Source of the DNA: Shouchella rhizosphaerae
GTDB taxonomy: Bacteria > Bacillota > Bacilli > Bacillales > Bacillaceae_D
Direction: 5' to 3'
Length of the DNA stretch: 64,000 bases
NCBI RefSeq assembly: GCF_900142675.1
Contig: NZ_FRBS01000002.1
Location: 1-64,000, forward strand
Position numbers and translations under genes: made by a program. This document shows positions 11,652 through 20,299 of the stretch, in pieces (the stretch's first letter is position 1; each line of letters begins with the position of its first letter). The notes beneath the pieces were generated by a model, which saw only the letters and a program-made list of their open reading frames with translations, had not been told where the DNA came from and did not search any database.

Positions 11652-11698
11652 AAAAAACCTGTCCACAACCTTACCCACAGGCTGTGGACAGGTTTTTT
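11652..11698. terminator. Perfect 16-base inverted repeat, bidirectional terminator inside oriC
   Basis: AAAAAACCTGTCCACA (11652-11667) and TGTGGACAGGTTTTTT (11683-11698) are exact reverse complements around a 15-base loop, with A and T runs suited to termination both ways. The loop contains a one-mismatch DnaA box, and the arms contain box-like CTGTCCACA. Confidence 0.7.
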
Positions 11699-11931
11699 GA
11701 TTAAGTCAATGTCCACGAAGGAAAACAACTTAATCATAGCAAAAATAACTAGATACCGCAATGGTTCTATGTACTTATCCACAAAACCCTGTATCTAGTG
11801 TTTTGTAGTTGTCCACAACACTAGATATGTGTAAAGGGTTGTCGATAACTTGTAGACAAGAAAAAATGGAGCTCGGATTTTATCCACAATTGTCGAAAAG
11901 AGGGAGAAGCAGTAGCCGATTGAACTATCTC

Positions 11932-11961
11932 TTGACAGAGGTAGTCTATTGTCTATATAAT
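11932..11961 (+). promoter_or_regulatory. Sigma-A promoter of rpmH
   Basis: TTGACA (11932-11937), 18-base spacer, TATAAT (11956-11961): both hexamers are consensus. It is about 50 bases before the rpmH start. Confidence 0.85.
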
Positions 11962-12009
11962 TTTTTAGAGTGTCTTACAGAGATACAATCCTCGAAGGAG
12001 GTGGAATAA

Positions 12010-12147
12010 ATGGGAAAACCAACGTTCCAACCAAATAACCGCAAACGCAAAAAGAATCATGGCTTCCGTGCCCGCATGGCGACAAAAAACGGGCGTAAAG
12101 TGCTTGCGCGCCGCCGTCAAAAAGGAAGAAAAGTATTGTCTGCATAG
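12010..12147 (+). CDS. rpmH: 50S ribosomal protein L34
   Basis: This 45-residue highly basic protein is L34 of the large ribosomal subunit. It starts [19 protein letters not shown] and contains [20 protein letters not shown], the family signature. Its ATG is preceded by AAGGAGGTGG. It is the first gene rightward from oriC, as in other bacteria, and is driven by a consensus promoter. It is easily overlooked because of its size. Confidence 0.97.
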   Translation: MGKPTFQPNNRKRKKNHGFRARMATKNGRKVLARRRQKGRKVLSA

Positions 12148-12171
12148 ACCACTGGCGCCAGTGGTCTTTTT
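12147..12171 (+). terminator. Terminator or attenuator between rpmH and rnpA
   Basis: A perfect 20-base palindrome, GACCACTGGCGCCAGTGGTC (12147-12166), begins at the last base of the rpmH stop codon and is followed by TTTTT. It would cut most transcripts after rpmH and leave less for rnpA. Confidence 0.7.
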
Positions 12172-12211
12172 CAAGTATGAGGAGCATTGCAGGCGAGAGG
12201 TCGTGGTCAGA

Positions 12212-12580
12212 TTGAAAAAAGAGCAACGAATTAAAAAGAACCGAGAGTTTTCAGCGGTTTTTAAAAAAGGGAGTTCAATGGCGAATCGCCAGTTTGTTTT
12301 ATACGTGTTGCCAAAAGAGGGACAAGACCGTTTACGGCTCGGCCTGTCCGTTTCAAAACGTGTCGGGAATGCCGTTTGTCGAAATCGGATCAAGCGCCTT
12401 GTCCGCGCCGCTTTTCATGAACTTGAAGGACAGCTTCGGCCAGACTGTGACTATGTAGTGATCGCGCGAAATCCAGCACGCGACCTTTCCTTTAAAGAAG
12501 TACGGAGCAGTTTGGAGCACGTTATGAAAAAAGCGAAAGTATTGGCCCCTTTATATGGAAATAGAAAGAAAGATAGCTGA
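12212..12580 (+). CDS. rnpA: Ribonuclease P protein component
   Basis: RnpA is the protein subunit of RNase P, which trims the 5' ends of tRNA precursors. The signature RNRIKRLVR is clear, within LSVSKRVGNAVCRNRIKRLV, and ANRQFVLYVL is typical. The start is uncertain. TTG 12212 (KKEQRIKKNREF) has GAGAGG about eleven bases upstream; GTG 12203 is also in frame but too close to that SD. It follows rpmH after a terminator-like palindrome and precedes yidC, the usual order. Confidence 0.93.
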   Translation: MKKEQRIKKNREFSAVFKKGSSMANRQFVLYVLPKEGQDRLRLGLSVSKRVGNAVCRNRIKRLVRAAFHELEGQLRPDCDYVVIARNPARDLSFKEVRSSLEHVMKKAKVLAPLYGNRKKDS

Positions 12581-12604
12581 TTGGTGGGAGGATGTCCGAG
12601 TTTG

Positions 12605-13459
12605 ATGAAAAAAACAGGCTGGCTACTTGTACTGGCGAGCATGCTGTTGTTTTTATCCGGCTGCTTTAGCGTCAATGAGCCCGTTACGGCTGAGAGCGAA
12701 GGGATATGGAATTCGTTTTTTGTGTATCCGTTATCACGGCTCATTATCCTAATTGCCGGCTGGGTCAGTAGTTATGGCTGGGCGATTATTGTTGTAACTG
12801 TTCTGTTTCGGATCGTGCTTTTGCCGTTAATGGTCAAGCAGACGAAGAGCATGAAAGCAATGCAGCAACTACAGCCCGAAATGCAAAAGCTCCGTCAAAA
12901 GTACAGTGCAAAAGATAAGAACACGCAAATGCAGCTAAATACAGAAATGCAGAAGTTGTTTTCTGAACATAAAGTGAACCCATTTGCCGGCTGTTTGCCT
13001 TTGCTTGTGCAAATGCCGATTTTCTTGGCGATTTACCACGCAATTATGCGGACGCCTAATTTTCAAGGGGAATCGTTTGCTTGGTTTGTACTAAACAATC
13101 CAGATCCTTATTTTATTTTACCTGTTTTGGCATGTATTTTAACGTTTATCCAGCAAAAAATGATGATGGTGCAAGACAATCCACAAATGAAAATTTTGTT
13201 GTATGCGATGCCGATTATGATTTTGGTGGTAGGTATTTTCCTTCCTGCAGCCGTCATTTTATACTGGGTTGTCGGAAATATTTTCATGATCATGCAAACA
13301 TACTTTATTACCGGGCCAAATGCTGGCAAACGGGGCCTCGAAACAACAGTGGAAACAGCCGCTGCTTCAAAAGCAAAAGGAAACCAAGGCAGCCAACGGA
13401 AAAATAACAAGAACAAGCCAAACAAGAAAAAGAAAAAGCCGAAGAAAAAACGCAAATAA
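12605..13459 (+). CDS. spoIIIJ: Membrane protein insertase YidC/SpoIIIJ
   Basis: This YidC/Oxa1-family insertase helps proteins enter the cytoplasmic membrane; the Bacillus SpoIIIJ version is also needed for forespore sigma-G activity. The roughly 284-residue protein has a lipoprotein signal with lipobox LSGC at residues 17-20, about five membrane segments with the family sequence VNPFAGCLPLLVQMPIFLAIY, and a long Lys/Asn-rich cytosolic tail for ribosome contact. I chose ATG 12605; a TTG three bases earlier is possible, and the SD GGAGG is rather distant. The downstream partner jag is conserved. Confidence 0.95.
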   Translation: MKKTGWLLVLASMLLFLSGCFSVNEPVTAESEGIWNSFFVYPLSRLIILIAGWVSSYGWAIIVVTVLFRIVLLPLMVKQTKSMKAMQQLQPEMQKLRQKYSAKDKNTQMQLNTEMQKLFSEHKVNPFAGCLPLLVQMPIFLAIYHAIMRTPNFQGESFAWFVLNNPDPYFILPVLACILTFIQQKMMMVQDNPQMKILLYAMPIMILVVGIFLPAAVILYWVVGNIFMIMQTYFITGPNAGKRGLETTVETAAASKAKGNQGSQRKNNKNKPNKKKKKPKKKRK

Positions 13460-13474
13460 GAAAGGGGATTAAAA

Positions 13475-14110
13475 GTGGCGCATACGTTCAAAGGTCGGAC
13501 GGTGGAAGAAGCAGTTGCCAATGCAGTGCAGCATTTGGGTACTACGGAAGAACAGTTAGTCTATGAAGTCATCGAACAACCACAAAAAGGGTTTTTCGGT
13601 TTGTTTGGCGGAAAGCCAGCTGTGATTAAAGCTCATGTGCCGCCAAGATCTACAGACGTTGCCCGCTCCTTTCTTGAAGAAACCATTTCTTTAATGGGGT
13701 TAAAAGCTGAACTTTCGGTCGAGCAAGTAGGCAAAGAAGCGTTTTTTTCGTTGCATACAGAAGAAGAAAAAGACCAAGGTCGTTTGATTGGACGCAAAGG
13801 GCAGACGCTCGATTCATTAGAGTATTTAACGAATCTGGCTGCTTCCCATTCGCCTAGCACGGATTTCGTCAAAGTCCGGCTCGATGCCGGAGGCTACCGG
13901 CACAAACGGGAAGAAACGCTCAAGCAGCTCGCATTGCGGATCAGCCATAAGGCCAAAACGACAAAGGAACCGATTGTCCTTGAGCCAATGCCAGCTCGTG
14001 AACGTAAAGTCATTCATACGACGTTGGCAAACGATGCCGGCGTGCAGACCCATTCGCAAGGCGAAGGAGCAAAACGGCATGTTGTCGTTGAGCCGACGCA
14101 ATTCGACTGA
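13475..14110 (+). CDS. jag: SpoIIIJ-associated RNA-binding protein Jag/KhpB
   Basis: Jag is a 211-residue protein with an N-terminal Jag_N domain (FKGRTVEEAVANAVQHLG), a central KH domain (GRLIGRKGQTLDSLEYLTN) and a C-terminal R3H domain (LEPMPARERKVIHTTL). KhpB homologs bind RNA, often as a complex with KhpA, and affect cell elongation and division. It starts at GTG 13475 after AAAGGGG and lies 15 bases downstream of spoIIIJ, so the two are co-transcribed. Confidence 0.95.
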   Translation: MAHTFKGRTVEEAVANAVQHLGTTEEQLVYEVIEQPQKGFFGLFGGKPAVIKAHVPPRSTDVARSFLEETISLMGLKAELSVEQVGKEAFFSLHTEEEKDQGRLIGRKGQTLDSLEYLTNLAASHSPSTDFVKVRLDAGGYRHKREETLKQLALRISHKAKTTKEPIVLEPMPARERKVIHTTLANDAGVQTHSQGEGAKRHVVVEPTQFD

Positions 14111-14221
14111 AACACGTTGTCAGACGAGGCGTGCAGGTGAAGGAAGAGGCGAATAGAACGGGTGTTCATGACATATGGCTGAGGCAACCGACGACGTATG
14201 CAAGCGATTGTCTACAGTTTG

Positions 14222-14248
14222 AAAGGGAAGCGCATGCTTCCTTTTTCT
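14222..14248 (+). terminator. Terminator between jag and mnmE
   Basis: AAAGGGAAGC pairs with GCTTCCTTTT around GCAT, followed by TTCTTG. The jag-mnmE gap of about 230 bases otherwise shows no gene. Confidence 0.7.
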
Positions 14249-14344
14249 TGTTCCTAAAAATGCAGTCAACTTCAGGCGATAGCTTTTCGCGTTTTCCTGT
14301 GCTATTCTTATATGTTGAAGATATGCCTTAAGGAGGTGAAAACG

Positions 14345-15721
14345 ATGGAAATGGATACAATTGCAGCAATATCGACGGCACTTGGAGAAGGGGCGATTGG
14401 GATTGTCCGGCTGAGCGGAGATCAAGCAATTGCGATTGGCGATAAGTTGTTTAAAGGGACAAAGCGTTTAGAAGATACGCCGAGTCACACAATTGTGTAT
14501 GGCCATTTAATGGATGATGCTAGCGAGGAAGCGATTGAAGAAGCGATGGTCACGGTTATGAGAGCGCCGAGGACCTATACACGTGAAGACATTGTGGAAA
14601 TCAATTGCCACGGCGGGCTTGTGTCTGTGAACCGTGTGCTTCAAGCTGTGCTGGCAAAGGGAGCTCGATTGGCTGAGCCGGGAGAATTCACAAAGCGCGC
14701 TTTTTTGAATGGCCGTATTGATTTGTCGCAAGCAGAAGGCGTCATCGACTTAATCCGTTCAAAAACGGATCGGGCAATGAATGTCGCATTGCGCCAAGTG
14801 GAAGGGCGTTTGTCCAAAAAAATTGGCAAGTTGCGTCAAGCCCTTTTAGAAACAATTGCTTCGATCGAGGTTAACATTGATTATCCAGAGTATGATGCGG
14901 AGACAATGACAGCTAAGCTTATAAACGAAAAAATGACCATTGTTTTAGCGGAAATTGAAGCGTTACTCGCGACTGCCAAACAAGGGAAAGTGTTACGGGA
15001 AGGGCTCGCCACTGCCATCATTGGCAGGCCAAATGTTGGCAAGTCCAGTTTGATGAACAGCCTCGTCCATGAAGCAAAAGCGATTGTGACCGATATACCT
15101 GGAACAACGAGAGATACGCTTGAAGAGTATGTCAATGTCCGCGGCGTTCCTCTTCGCCTTATTGATACAGCCGGTATTCGTGAAACGGAAGACATTGTCG
15201 AGCGAATTGGCGTTGAACGGTCTCGCCAAGCGCTCAAAGAAGCCGACTTAATTTTGCTTGTTTTAAACTATGCAGAAAAACTTTCAAAAGAGGATGAAGC
15301 TTTGTTCGAAGCGGTTAAAGGACTGGATGTGGTCGTGATCGTCAATAAAATCGACCAAACAGGGCGGATTGATATGGAGCGTGTCCGCCAACTAGCAGGA
15401 GAGAATCCAGTCGTGGCGACTTCCTTCCTCCAGGAAGAAGGAGTCGACCAATTAGAAGAAGCAATTAGTCGTTTGTTTTTTGCTGGTGGAGTGGAAGGCG
15501 CTGATTTGACGTATGTGTCAAACGCCCGTCATATTGGTTTACTAAACCAAGCAAAAGCCCATGCTGAAGAAGCGATTGCTGCAAGTTTAACCGATGTTCC
15601 TGTTGATTTGATTCAAATTGATGTGACACGGACGTGGGAATTATTAGGCGAAATTATTGGAGAAGATGTCCAAGATAGTTTAATTGACCAGTTGTTCTCG
15701 CAATTTTGTTTAGGAAAATAA
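14345..15721 (+). CDS. mnmE: tRNA modification GTPase MnmE (TrmE)
   Basis: MnmE works with MnmG to install the carboxymethylaminomethyl group on uridine 34 of certain tRNAs. The 458-residue protein has the N-terminal tetrahydrofolate-binding domain ([18 protein letters not shown]). An inserted G domain carries the P-loop [14 protein letters not shown] and [10 protein letters not shown], and the C-terminal FCLGK supplies the conserved Cys. I chose ATG 14345, eight bases after the SD AAGGAGG. It is followed by mnmG and rsmG as in most Firmicutes. Confidence 0.97.
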   Translation: MEMDTIAAISTALGEGAIGIVRLSGDQAIAIGDKLFKGTKRLEDTPSHTIVYGHLMDDASEEAIEEAMVTVMRAPRTYTREDIVEINCHGGLVSVNRVLQAVLAKGARLAEPGEFTKRAFLNGRIDLSQAEGVIDLIRSKTDRAMNVALRQVEGRLSKKIGKLRQALLETIASIEVNIDYPEYDAETMTAKLINEKMTIVLAEIEALLATAKQGKVLREGLATAIIGRPNVGKSSLMNSLVHEAKAIVTDIPGTTRDTLEEYVNVRGVPLRLIDTAGIRETEDIVERIGVERSRQALKEADLILLVLNYAEKLSKEDEALFEAVKGLDVVVIVNKIDQTGRIDMERVRQLAGENPVVATSFLQEEGVDQLEEAISRLFFAGGVEGADLTYVSNARHIGLLNQAKAHAEEAIAASLTDVPVDLIQIDVTRTWELLGEIIGEDVQDSLIDQLFSQFCLGK

Positions 15722-15740
15722 ACACATTTTTTTGTGTAGA

Positions 15741-15785
15741 AAGGAAGGTAGGCTGCTAGGCAATTTAGCAGCCGCAGCCGATATG
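15741..15785 (+). promoter_or_regulatory. Hairpin-bridged ribosome binding site of mnmG
   Basis: The best SD, AAGGAAGG (15741-15748), is 34 bases from the ATG at 15783, but a perfect stem GGCTGCTA/TAGCAGCC (15751-15758, 15766-15773) lies between them. If it folds, the effective spacing drops to about 11 bases. No SD is present directly before the ATG. Confidence 0.45.
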
Positions 15786-17672
15786 AGTTACCAAGGTGGA
15801 ACGTTTGACGTTATTGTCATCGGCGCAGGGCATGCGGGAGTAGAAGCTGGCCTTGCTGCTGCCAGAATGGGCGCCAACACGCTCATGTTGACATTGAATC
15901 TAGATGCAGTGGCTTTTATGCCGTGCAACCCTTCTGTTGGAGGGCCGGCTAAAGGCATTGTTGTCCGTGAAATTGATGCCCTTGGCGGAGAAATGGGGCG
16001 GAATATTGATAAAACCCATATTCAAATGAGAATGCTTAACACGGGGAAAGGCCCTGCTGTTCGAGCGCTGCGGGCGCAAGCGGATAAATTCCGTTACCAA
16101 CAAGAGATGAAACGGACGATTGAAGAGCAAGAAAATCTGCTTCTTCGCCAAGGAATGGTGGATCGTTTAATTATCGAAGACGGAGAGTGCCGCGGCGTTA
16201 TTACGAATACAGGGGCACAATACCGAGCGAAAGCGGTTGTTGTTACCACAGGCACGTATTTGCGTGGGAAAATTATATTAGGAGAACTTTCTTACGAGTC
16301 TGGCCCGAACAATATGCAACCAAGCATTAAGTTGTCAGACCACTTGAAAGAGCTCGGTTTCGACCTGGTTCGTTTTAAAACAGGAACGCCTCCCCGTGTC
16401 CACGGGAATACGATTGATTACAAGAAAACAGAAATCCAGCCTGGCGATGACAAACCTCGCGCCTTTTCGTACGAGACGACCAAATTCATTACAGACCAGC
16501 TGCCGTGCTGGTTAACGTATACGAGCGAAAATACACATCAAATTATTTCTGCTAACCTTGGACGTTCCCCTATGTATTCCGGTATGATAGAAGGGACAGG
16601 ACCAAGGTACTGCCCTTCGATTGAGGATAAAATTGTTCGTTTTAGCGATAAGCCAAGACATCAGATTTTCTTGGAGCCAGAAGGGCGCGATACAAGTGAA
16701 GTCTATGTACAAGGGTTGTCGACAAGTCTGCCAGAAGATGTCCAATTGTCGATGCTTAAAACGATTCCTGGCTTAGAAGAAGTCCGAATGATGCGGCCTG
16801 GCTATGCGATTGAATATGACGCGATCGTGCCAACACAACTATGGCCAACATTAGAAACGAAAAAAATTAGCGGTTTGTTTACGGCAGGGCAAATCAATGG
16901 AACATCTGGCTATGAAGAAGCAGCCGGGCAAGGGATTATGGCTGGCATTAATGCGGCCCAAAAGGCATTTGGCAAAGAAGGCGTGATCTTAGACCGTTCA
17001 GAGGCGTACATTGGCGTATTGATTGATGATCTTGTCACCAAAGGGACGAATGAACCGTACCGCTTGCTGACATCGCGGGCAGAGTTTCGCTTAATTCTTC
17101 GCCATGACAATGCTGATTTGCGTTTAACGGAAAAAGGCTACGAGTTGGGATTAATTTCTGAAGAACGCTATTCTCGCTTTAAAGCAAAACAAGAAGCGAT
17201 TGAACAGGAAAAACAACGAATTTCTGCACTGGTTGTAAAACCGTCAGACGAAGTCAACCAACTACTTGAACGTTTAGGTTCAAGGCCGATGACGGAAGCG
17301 TTAAAAGCAACAGCAGTGTTAAAACGACCAGAAATGACTTACGACCATTTCCTGAAAATCATTCCGCGGCCAGACGTGGAGCTTGATGATGAGGTATATG
17401 AACAAGTTGAAATTCAAGTCAAATACGAAGGTTATATTGAGAAACAGTGGCAACAAATTGAACGTTTGAAAAAGATGGAACAAAAACGAATTCCTGAGGA
17501 TCTTGATTATGATGCGATCCAAGGTATTGCGACAGAAGCGCGGCAAAAACTAAAACAAGTACGGCCTCTTTCAGTAGGCCAGGCTTCCCGTGTTTCTGGT
17601 GTAAATCCAGCGGATATTTCCATTTTGCTTGTATATCTCGAACAAGGGCGGCTGGCAAAAACATCATCGTAA
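15783..17672 (+). CDS. mnmG: tRNA uridine-5-carboxymethylaminomethyl modification enzyme MnmG (GidA)
   Basis: MnmG is the FAD-dependent partner of MnmE in modifying the wobble uridine of tRNA. The 629-residue protein opens with [19 protein letters not shown], the FAD Rossmann motif. It also contains [14 protein letters not shown] and TGTPPRVHG, and ends in the helical domain ([20 protein letters not shown]). The start is set by homology, because only a distant SD separated by a hairpin precedes it; an in-frame upstream start with a CTG or other weak codon cannot be excluded. It lies 61 bases after mnmE. Confidence 0.96.
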
Positions 17673-17682
17673 GGAGGAGCAG

Positions 17683-18396
17683 ATGGGCGAAGAATTTTTC
17701 TCCTCGTTATTAGCGGAACAAAAAATCGTCTTATCGTCCACTCAGCACGAGCAGTTCAAGCGCTATTTTGAACTGCTCGTTGAGTGGAACGAAAAGATGA
17801 ATTTGACTGCTATTACCGAAAAAAAGGATGTATACTTAAAACATTTTTATGATTCAATCACGCCGAGTTTTTACTACCCGTTTACTGACCAAAAAATTGT
17901 TGATATCGGCGCTGGGGCTGGATTTCCAAGCTTGCCGCTTAAAATCCTTTATCCCGACTTGCAAATTTCGATTATTGATTCTTTAAATAAGCGGATTGGT
18001 TTTTTAACCCATTTGGCTAATGAGCTTGAATTAACAGGCGTTTCCTTTTACCATGACCGGGCGGAATTGGCCGGAAAAAGCAAGCATCACCGCGAAATTT
18101 ATGATGTTGCAATTGCCAGGGCAGTCGCACGTATGTCCGTTTTAAGTGAACTATGTTTGCCTTTTGTGAAAGTAGGCGGCGATTTTATCGCCTTAAAAGG
18201 GGCTGGCAGCAATGAAGAAGTGGCTGAAGGGAAAAAAGCAATTGCTGTTCTAGGCGGGGAACTTTCTGCAAGCCATTCATTCCAATTGCCAATTGAACAT
18301 AGCGAAAGGCAAATTGTGCAAATAAAAAAGGCGAAAGCAACGCCAAACAAGTATCCTCGTAAGCCTGGGGTGCCCAATAAGCAGCCAATCACGTGA
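17683..18396 (+). CDS. rsmG: 16S rRNA m7G527 methyltransferase RsmG (GidB)
   Basis: RsmG methylates G527 of 16S rRNA using S-adenosylmethionine; loss gives low-level streptomycin resistance in several bacteria. The 237-residue protein has the SAM-binding motif [16 protein letters not shown], the N-terminal [19 protein letters not shown] and the C-terminal [17 protein letters not shown] 17683 follows the strong SD AAGGAGGAG. It begins ten bases after mnmG, and a parS site lies just past its stop. Confidence 0.96.
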
Positions 18397-18397
18397 A

Positions 18398-18413
18398 TGT
18401 TCCACGTGAAACA
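18398..18413. other. parS: parS centromere site 1
   Basis: TGTTCCACGTGAAACA is an exact match to the Spo0J/ParB parS consensus. It lies between rsmG and noc. Confidence 0.95.
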
Positions 18414-18501
18414 TATGTGAATTTCCAATGAGAAAAGGAATGCTGCGAATATATGTCGAATCAATTCAAATGGTTAAAAACAAAAGGTGGTGTCCGAGGC
18501 G

Positions 18502-19353
18502 ATGAAGCAATCGTTTTCACGCCTATTTGGCTTAAATGATAAAAACGACGATGCTGAATTAACTGCAAACGAAGAGGTACAGCAGCTTGCTATTAAAGAT
18601 ATCGTGCCGAATCGCTTCCAGCCTAGAACTCTATTTGATGAAGACCGGATTGCCGAATTAGCGCAAACGATCAGGACGCATGGAGTCATACAGCCCATTG
18701 TCGTCCGTGTTCGCGATGATAAATACGAAATCATTGCAGGAGAGCGTAGGTGGCGTGCTGTTACTTCGTTGCAATGGGAAACGATCCCTGCTATTGTCAA
18801 AGAATTTAATGATTCGCAAACAGCTTCGATTGCACTAATTGAAAATTTGCAGCGTGAAGGCTTAACTGCCATTGAAGAAGCTACCGCTTATGCAAAATTA
18901 ATCGAAATCCATAACTTGACGCAGGAAAGTTTGGCGCAACGCCTTGGCAAAGGCCAATCAACGATTGCAAACAAACTTCGATTGCTTCATTTGCCACAAG
19001 CAGTCCAAGACGCTATTTTAAATAGAGACATTTCAGAGCGGCATGCTCGCGCGTTAATTGCTTTAAAAGATGCTGAAGCCCAAGAAGCCGTTTTAAAACA
19101 AATCATTGAAGAGCAGTTGAATGTGAAGCAGACGGAAGAACGAGTAAAAGCGTATTTTAAAACAGCGGAAGAAGAAGCGCCAAAAAAGAAAAAGCCGAAA
19201 CGAAAATCTTATCCAAAAGACATGCGCATTGCCATGAATACGATTCGTCAATCAGTTGATATGGTGATGAAAAGCGGCTTAAAAGTCGATACCGATGAAG
19301 AAGACAATGAAGAATTTTACCAATTTACGATCCGCATTCCTAAGAAAAAATGA
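18502..19353 (+). CDS. noc: Nucleoid occlusion protein Noc
   Basis: Noc is a ParB paralog that binds its own sites along the chromosome and keeps the Z-ring from forming over the nucleoid. The 283-residue protein begins [13 protein letters not shown]; its N terminus in B. subtilis is a membrane-targeting helix. It carries the CTP-binding ParB/Srx motifs ([22 protein letters not shown]) and a helix-turn-helix ([20 protein letters not shown]). ATG 18502 fits the Noc family start; upstream GTGs at 18487 and 18490 are less likely. It is followed by a terminator, then soj-spo0J from a separate promoter. Confidence 0.95.
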   Translation: MKQSFSRLFGLNDKNDDAELTANEEVQQLAIKDIVPNRFQPRTLFDEDRIAELAQTIRTHGVIQPIVVRVRDDKYEIIAGERRWRAVTSLQWETIPAIVKEFNDSQTASIALIENLQREGLTAIEEATAYAKLIEIHNLTQESLAQRLGKGQSTIANKLRLLHLPQAVQDAILNRDISERHARALIALKDAEAQEAVLKQIIEEQLNVKQTEERVKAYFKTAEEEAPKKKKPKRKSYPKDMRIAMNTIRQSVDMVMKSGLKVDTDEEDNEEFYQFTIRIPKKK

Positions 19354-19380
19354 TCTATCAGCTTTGATAGGTCTTTTTTT
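19352..19380 (+). terminator. Terminator after noc
   Basis: GATCTATCA pairs with TGATAGGTC around GCTT and is followed by seven T residues. It overlaps the noc stop codon. Confidence 0.8.
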
Positions 19381-19413
19381 GTTGTTTTTTCCCTAAAATG
19401 GGTCTAATTCAGT

Positions 19414-19442
19414 TTCACAAACTACAAGAAAAAATGTATAGT
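19414..19442 (+). promoter_or_regulatory. Probable sigma-A promoter of soj-spo0J
   Basis: TTCACA (19414-19419), 17-base spacer, TATAGT (19437-19442). It lies about 95 bases before soj. Confidence 0.6.
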
Positions 19443-19537
19443 AGAGTTAGACTATTAAAATCGCTCATGAAACACGTAAATTGTTTAGCAATAGGATTGT
19501 TTGATGTTTTGCAGGAAAGCAGGAAAGAGGTGCCCAT

Positions 19538-20299
19538 GTGTCAAAAATCATCGCTATCGCAAATCAAAAAGGCGGTGTAGGGAAAACGACAACATCAGTC
19601 AATTTGGCTGCTTGTTTGGCTCACTTAGGAAAACGTGTGCTGCTCGTAGACATTGACCCGCAAGGCAATGCTACAAGTGGCGTTGGCATTGAAAAAGGCG
19701 ACGTCGATGAATGTGTCTATGATTTGCTAATAGAGGATTTAGATGCACGCAAAGTTGTTAGGTCAACAGAAGTGAACAATCTTGACGTTATACCGGCTAC
19801 AATTCAGTTGTCAGGGGCTGAAATCGAACTCGTACCGACCATTTCAAGGGAAGTACGTTTGAAAAAAGCATTGACGCCTTTGAAATCCCATTATGATTAC
19901 ATTTTTATTGATTGCCCTCCTTCACTTGGATTGTTAACCATTAATGCGTTAACGGCTTCAGATTCAGTGGTGATCCCTGTCCAATGTGAATATTATGCAC
20001 TGGAAGGGCTTAGCCAACTGCTTAATACCGTTCGCCTCGTACAAAAACATTTAAATACGGACTTAGCGATCGAAGGCGTATTGTTGACGATGTTAGATGC
20101 GCGAACCAATTTAGGCATTCAAGTGATTGAAGAAGTGAAAAAATATTTTCGTGATAAAGTATTTGATACCATTATTCCGAGAACCATCCGGTTAGGAGAA
20201 GCGCCGAGCTATGGAAAACCAATTATCGTGTATGATGCCAAGTCGCGTGGTGCCGAAGTATACATAGACTTAGCGAAGGAAGTGGTTGCGAATGGCTAG
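19538..20299 (+). CDS. soj: Chromosome partition ATPase Soj/ParA
   Basis: Soj is the ParA-family Walker ATPase that works with Spo0J in origin segregation and, in B. subtilis, controls DnaA activity. The 253-residue protein has the deviant Walker A motif KGGVGKTT at residues 11-18, DIDPQGNATSG and DCPPSLGLLTINAL. It starts at GTG 19538 with SD GAGGTG. Its end overlaps the start of spo0J by eight bases, which implies translational coupling. Confidence 0.97.
   Translation: MSKIIAIANQKGGVGKTTTSVNLAACLAHLGKRVLLVDIDPQGNATSGVGIEKGDVDECVYDLLIEDLDARKVVRSTEVNNLDVIPATIQLSGAEIELVPTISREVRLKKALTPLKSHYDYIFIDCPPSLGLLTINALTASDSVVIPVQCEYYALEGLSQLLNTVRLVQKHLNTDLAIEGVLLTMLDARTNLGIQVIEEVKKYFRDKVFDTIIPRTIRLGEAPSYGKPIIVYDAKSRGAEVYIDLAKEVVANG

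Larger units (their letters stand above)
11480..12009. other. oriC: oriC, dnaA-rpmH part: DnaA-box cluster and divergent promoters
   Basis: This 530-base gap has no gene. DnaA boxes: TGTGGATAA (11627-11635), TTATCCACA (11775-11783) and TTATCCACA (11880-11888). One-mismatch forms are TTACCCACA (11671-11679), TTGTCCACA (11809-11817) and TGTCGATAA (11840-11848). A minus-strand TATAAT (11592-11587) could be the dnaA -10, but no good -35 is seen. A Spo0A-like box TTGTCGAA (11890-11897) touches the last DnaA box. A 9-base inverted repeat ACTAGATAC/GTATCTAGT (11748-11756, 11791-11799) brackets the 11775 box. Confidence 0.85.
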
